18,762 bases of DNA, from assembly GCA_035534615.1 (NCBI GenBank), contig DATLRO010000130.1, positions 1 through 18,762 of the forward strand, read 5' to 3'. Below the pieces are notes generated by a model that made no database searches, was not told the origin of the DNA, and saw only the letters and a list, made by a program, of their open reading frames with translations. Positions 16,235-18,762 of the stretch are shown here, in pieces; positions within the stretch are counted from its first letter, which is position 1; the number at the start of each line of letters is the position of its first letter. A program made the translations under genes and the position numbers. The stretch is from JAGWRA01 sp035534615 (GTDB lineage Bacteria > Acidobacteriota > Vicinamibacteria > Vicinamibacterales > CAVVIG01).

Positions 16235-16273
16235 GGGTTCTACCGAAACGAGTTAGGTGTTTCGGTAGAGCCC
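16235..16273 (-). terminator. Strong hairpin with T tract at end of integrase gene
   Basis: GGGTTCTACCGAAAC (16235-16249) and GTTTCGGTAGAGCCC (16259-16273) are complementary at 14 of 15 positions around a 9-base loop. Read on the minus strand the stem is followed by TTTAGTT, giving an intrinsic terminator for the island operon. It overlaps the final codons of the integrase. It could instead serve as a recombinase-binding repeat beside the tRNA-Asp attachment site. Confidence 0.6.
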
Positions 16274-17379
16274 GTCTCCAAGATATCTCCAAGACTCCGG
16301 GGCATTCCAGGGCTGTCGAGCAGTCGGATCGCACTGTCGAGCGCAGCGGGACTCAGGTGCATGTACCGCTGCGTCGTCGTCAGATCCTGGTGCCCGGCGA
16401 GTTCCTGAATCGCCCGAGCTGGCGCCCCCCGCATGGCCAGGTGCGAGCAGAACGTGTGGCGCAGGCGGTGCACCCCGCTGTGCGCGATCTGCGCACGGCG
16501 GGCCGCCCGTTCCACGTGGTGCTTCACGATATCCGCGGACATCGGCGACCCATCCGCTTGACACAACACGCGGTCCGACCGGAGGTGCCGATAGTCCCGC
16601 AGTGCGGTTGCCAATCGAATCGTGAGCGGCACGTGCCGAAGGCGGCCGCCCTTCGGTACGGTGACGTGGCCTTTCCAGTCGGACCGCTGCACGCACAGCT
16701 GGCGTTTGTGTAGATCGACGTCCCGCCACTCGAGCGCCATCATCTCTCCGCAGCGCAGTCCCGCGTCACCGCCCATGAGCACGATGAGATGGGTATTCCG
16801 GTCGAGCCGCCGTGCCGCCTCGATGAGTCGCTCGTACTCCTCGAAATCGTAGAAGCCCATCGAAGGCTTCGAGATCGGCAGGAGCCGAATCGCGCAAGGC
16901 ATTCGGTCGATGACGTCCCATTCCACCGCTTTCTTGAGGAGCACGCTGAGCACGGCCAACACGTTGTTGACCGTCTTCGGTGATCGGTCGTGCAGATGTC
17001 GCTTCAACTGCTGAACATCTTCCGTGGTGATCCGATCCAGTCGCTTCGATCCGAGCTGCGGAATCAGATGGGTCTTGCCAATCGTCTCCTTGGCCGCGAG
17101 GCCACTGGGCTTCTGACGGTTCGCACGTGCATAGCCGTCCATGAATCGCGGCCAGAACGTTTCCAGCGAGGGTACCTCCTTGGGTTTGCTGTCTTTCAGC
17201 TCGGGATCGGTGAGTTCGCGATACCAGGCGCGTTCCCGCGCTTCACCCCAGCGCTGAGCCGCGTTTCGGTTCGCAACAGGCGCCTTGCGGCGCTCGCGGT
17301 GTTCCGAGTTGTCCGGGAGGGTCAACCGGATGTCGACTTCCCAGCCACCTCGACGGTACGGTCTGACGATCACGCTCAT
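16240..17379 (-). CDS. Tyrosine-type site-specific recombinase (island integrase)
   Basis: The product is 379 aa. An SAM-like core-binding domain spans about 72-165. The catalytic domain has the full set of residues: R209 (DAGLRCGEM), K243 (VPKGGRLRHVPL), H304 and R307 (HRLRHTF), H330 (LAGHQDL) and nucleophile Y339 (TTQRYMHLS). The enzyme is therefore predicted to be active. GAAGGAGTAAGG precedes the ATG at 17379. It is 4 bp downstream of an excisionase-like gene and convergent with tRNA-Asp, the presumed target. GC content looks lower than in the LPS genes, as expected for acquired DNA. Phage, ICE or non-conjugative island origin cannot be distinguished here. Confidence 0.93.
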   Translation of the reverse strand: MSVIVRPYRRGGWEVDIRLTLPDNSEHRERRKAPVANRNAAQRWGEARERAWYRELTDPELKDSKPKEVPSLETFWPRFMDGYARANRQKPSGLAAKETIGKTHLIPQLGSKRLDRITTEDVQQLKRHLHDRSPKTVNNVLAVLSVLLKKAVEWDVIDRMPCAIRLLPISKPSMGFYDFEEYERLIEAARRLDRNTHLIVLMGGDAGLRCGEMMALEWRDVDLHKRQLCVQRSDWKGHVTVPKGGRLRHVPLTIRLATALRDYRHLRSDRVLCQADGSPMSADIVKHHVERAARRAQIAHSGVHRLRHTFCSHLAMRGAPARAIQELAGHQDLTTTQRYMHLSPAALDSAIRLLDSPGMPRSLGDILETGSTETPNSFR

Positions 17380-17383
17380 CGCC

Positions 17384-17593
17384 TTACTCCTTCAGCGATG
17401 GCGCGCGACGGTTTTGGTCAAGCCAGTCTAACAGAACGTCGCGCCGAACGAGCACGCGCCGGCCGATGTGGGTCACACCTGGCAATTGCCGACGGCTGGC
17501 CATGACGTAGATCGCCTTTCTCGTCGTCCGCAGCAACCTCGCGGCTTCCTGTGTCGTCAGCAGAAGTGGGAGCTCGTTGATCTCGTTTAGCAT
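17384..17593 (-). CDS. Excisionase-like helix-turn-helix protein
   Basis: From the ATG at 17593 the product is 69 aa. LLTTQEAARLLRTTRKAIYVMASRRQLPGVTHIGRRVLVRRDVLLDWL (in segments) is a MerR/HTH_17-type domain as in excisionases and small plasmid/phage DNA-binding proteins. An AGGTGG lies 4-5 bases before this ATG. An in-frame start further upstream adds low-complexity Arg/Gly residues encoded by a hairpin, so it is unlikely. The 4-bp spacing to the integrase suggests one transcript and a role as recombination directionality factor or int regulator. Confidence 0.82.
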   Translation of the reverse strand: MLNEINELPLLLTTQEAARLLRTTRKAIYVMASRRQLPGVTHIGRRVLVRRDVLLDWLDQNRRAPSLKE

Positions 17594-17627
17594 GGTGCCA
17601 CCTGCTCGGGTATCCGTCGCACCCCGG

Positions 17628-17665
17628 CTGCCCGGACGCCGCCTTCCGGGGCGGCGTCCGGGCAG
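17628..17665. repeat. Perfect 16-bp-stem hairpin upstream of excisionase gene
   Basis: CTGCCCGGACGCCGCC (17628-17643) is exactly complementary to GGCGGCGTCCGGGCAG (17650-17665), with loop TTCCGG. It lies between the SpoVG-like gene and the excisionase-like gene. There is no T tract on the minus strand, so it may attenuate transcription, protect mRNA, or bind a protein. Confidence 0.8.
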
Positions 17666-17680
17666 TGGCGTGTCCACGGG

Positions 17681-17992
17681 TTATGAAGTGACCTCGTTGG
17701 CCTCCCGTTCGTACTCCTCGTACGCCTGGAGCACGAGTGCGCGAATCTGCTCTTGCGCGTTTGCGTCGGCGACCGGCCGCAGCAGCGCGAAGCTGCGCCG
17801 CTCACCGTTGACGCTGTACTGGCGGGCCGGGAAGGTGACGTTCCGGCTGCCACCGCCGCGGCGCTCCCACACGGAGAACCCGACGAGCTTCAAGCCCGCG
17901 AGCGCGCCGTCGGAGAAGTGCAACTCGGCCTCGGCGAGTTTGCCGGGCGGGTTGCTGGGGTCGCTGGGGATGATCTTGACGAGGGTGTTCAT
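17681..17992 (-). CDS. Small SpoVG-like protein of the island
   Basis: The product is 103 aa with no signal peptide or membrane segment. The layout is a beta-rich core (GALAGLKLVGFSVWER, then NVTFPARQYSVNGERRSFALLRPV) and a C-terminal helix (QIRALVLQAYEEYERE). This 'L.G...W....VTFPAR...RRP....I...VL.AYE' pattern resembles SpoVG-type proteins, which bind nucleic acids, but the match is by eye only. A strong GGAGG precedes the ATG by 7 bases. It lies 66 bp downstream of the 122-aa unknown gene, on the same strand. Confidence 0.6.
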   Translation of the reverse strand: MNTLVKIIPSDPSNPPGKLAEAELHFSDGALAGLKLVGFSVWERRGGGSRNVTFPARQYSVNGERRSFALLRPVADANAQEQIRALVLQAYEEYEREANEVTS

Positions 17993-18058
17993 GGTGAGAC
18001 CTCCGAGAAAGCTCGCCGGTGCGGCGAGCGGTGGACGACGACGAGTGGATGCGCCGAG

Positions 18059-18427
18059 TCATGCGTGCGCCTCGCTCCACGCAGGCGCTTGGAGGCGCTG
18101 CCAGAGCCAGTGCTGCAGGGTCCGCAGGCTGACGAGGACGGGATCCGCGGGCGCGCAGAGGCAGTGCTCGGCGCGATACTGGGCGCGATGCCAGGCGAGT
18201 TCCCGCGTTTCGATGAGCACGAGCCGGGCAGCCATGTGGCTGCGGGCGGCGTCGTGCACGAGCGGGTCGGCGGCGAACCCGGCGAGGTCCGTGAGCGTGG
18301 CCCCGTAGAGGGTCAGCGTCGACGGGCCGTCGAGTTCGGGGCCGGCCGTGGTGACGAAGGCGTGATAGAGGCGTACCTGCCCGCCGATCGTGACCTCGAC
18401 GCTGGGCAGGATGGACGTGTGCGTCAT
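18059..18427 (-). CDS. Hypothetical protein of the island (122 aa)
   Basis: I do not recognise this family. The ATG at 18427 is favoured by GGGAGG seven bases upstream. The N-terminal half is beta-rich (SVEVTIGGQVRLYHAFVTTAG, STLTLYGATLTDLAGF). The second half looks helical and rich in Arg, His and Trp (ARSHMAARLVLIETRELAWHRAQYRAEHCLC, LRTLQHWLWQRLQ). No membrane segment or signal peptide is evident. The strand, strong ribosome binding site and neighbours (radC upstream, SpoVG-like downstream) support a real accessory gene. It could bind DNA or partner with RadC, but nothing in the sequence proves this. Confidence 0.65.
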   Translation of the reverse strand: MTHTSILPSVEVTIGGQVRLYHAFVTTAGPELDGPSTLTLYGATLTDLAGFAADPLVHDAARSHMAARLVLIETRELAWHRAQYRAEHCLCAPADPVLVSLRTLQHWLWQRLQAPAWSEAHA

Positions 18428-18480
18428 GGGTGACCTCCCGACTCCTAAGGTCCCCGCCGCTCCGACAAGAGCCCGAGCAA

Positions 18481-18556
18481 GGAAGGGCGCAGGGCGAGTC
18501 AAGACCGCGCAGCGGTGAGCGGAGCGAACGAAGCCTTGACGCGCCTGAGCCCTTCC
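18481..18556. repeat. Large imperfect inverted repeat between radC and the 122-aa gene
   Basis: GGAAGGGC...GAGTCAAG (18481-18503) is complementary, with a few mismatches, to CTTGAC...GCCCTTCC (18535-18556). The 31-base interior contains a perfect small hairpin, ACCGC-GCA-GCGGT (18504-18516). It sits in a 163-bp gap with no gene, upstream of the 122-aa gene's ribosome binding site. Its arrangement suggests a structured leader RNA or protein-binding DNA element. Confidence 0.6.
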
Positions 18557-18590
18557 ACAGACTTCTCCTGGCGGAGCGGCGAGTTCCGCA

Positions 18591-18762
18591 TCACGAGTCG
18601 CACGATGTCGAGACGCCGAGTGTGTGTGGCCTGCCGGTGAGCCGTTCGAGCACTGAGGTGTCCCCGAGCGCTCCGGCCTCCCGGAAGCTGTAGTAGCGTT
18701 CGTCCTCGCCCACGATGAGGTGGTCGAGCAACGACACGTCGAGCATCTGAGCCGCCGCGCGC
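18591..18762 (-). CDS. radC: RadC-family (JAMM/MPN+) protein, C-terminal part (5' end outside window)
   Basis: The visible 56 residues begin AAQMLDVSLLDHLIVGEDERYYSFRE, the standard C-terminal end of RadC/DUF2466 proteins (LLDHxIVG and YYSFRE). The metal-binding HxH of the JAMM motif would be encoded upstream, outside the window. After YYSFRE, where most RadC proteins end within a few residues, about 28 further residues run to a TGA at 18591. This is an unusual extension or the result of a frameshift. RadC-like genes are very common in integrative elements and defence islands. Their enzymatic role is unsettled. Confidence 0.85.
   Translation of the reverse strand, partial: RAAAQMLDVSLLDHLIVGEDERYYSFREAGALGDTSVLERLTGRPHTLGVSTSCDS

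Overview
The window comes from a GC-rich, Gram-negative chromosome. It holds a conserved central block (about 3.3-15.9 kb) flanked by two accessory segments. A heptose-containing LPS pathway, split hldA/hldC genes and gap-pgk-tpiA-secG synteny suit an uncultured soil-type lineage. Acidobacteriota is possible, but that placement is inference from gene content and style only.

Left accessory segment (1-3338, visibly less GC-rich). It opens with the tail of an IS3-family transposase. Next is a tightly coupled minus-strand operon: abiEi-type antitoxin/repressor, abiEii-type nucleotidyltransferase toxin, and a third gene encoding a TPR-like protein with a C-terminal LA2681-type HEPN domain (R437-x4-H442). 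The genes overlap by 4 bp or are 2 bp apart. An inverted repeat just upstream of abiEi is a good operator candidate. The segment ends beside tRNA-Leu(GAG).

Central block. On the minus strand, gap, pgk, tpiA, secG and tRNA-Leu run leftwards. On the plus strand, waaA, lpxK, an lpxL-like acyltransferase, waaF, gmhB, hldA, hldC, waaC and an isoprenylcysteine methyltransferase-family membrane protein run rightwards, mostly with 4-8 bp overlaps. Together they cover Kdo transfer, lipid A 4'-phosphorylation, late acylation, ADP-heptose synthesis (gmhA and hldD are not in the window) and addition of inner-core heptoses. The two operons diverge from interleaved sigma70-like promoters in the gap/waaA intergenic region. 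Several perfect GC-rich palindromes sit between LPS genes, two of them just ahead of start codons.

Right accessory segment (16152-18762). After tRNA-Val(UAC) and tRNA-Asp(GUC) comes the end of a genomic island apparently integrated at tRNA-Asp. All its genes are on the minus strand: a tyrosine recombinase, a small excisionase-like HTH protein, a SpoVG-like small protein, an unknown 122-aa protein, and the C-terminus of RadC at the window edge. Two strong hairpins and one large imperfect inverted repeat lie in or between these genes.
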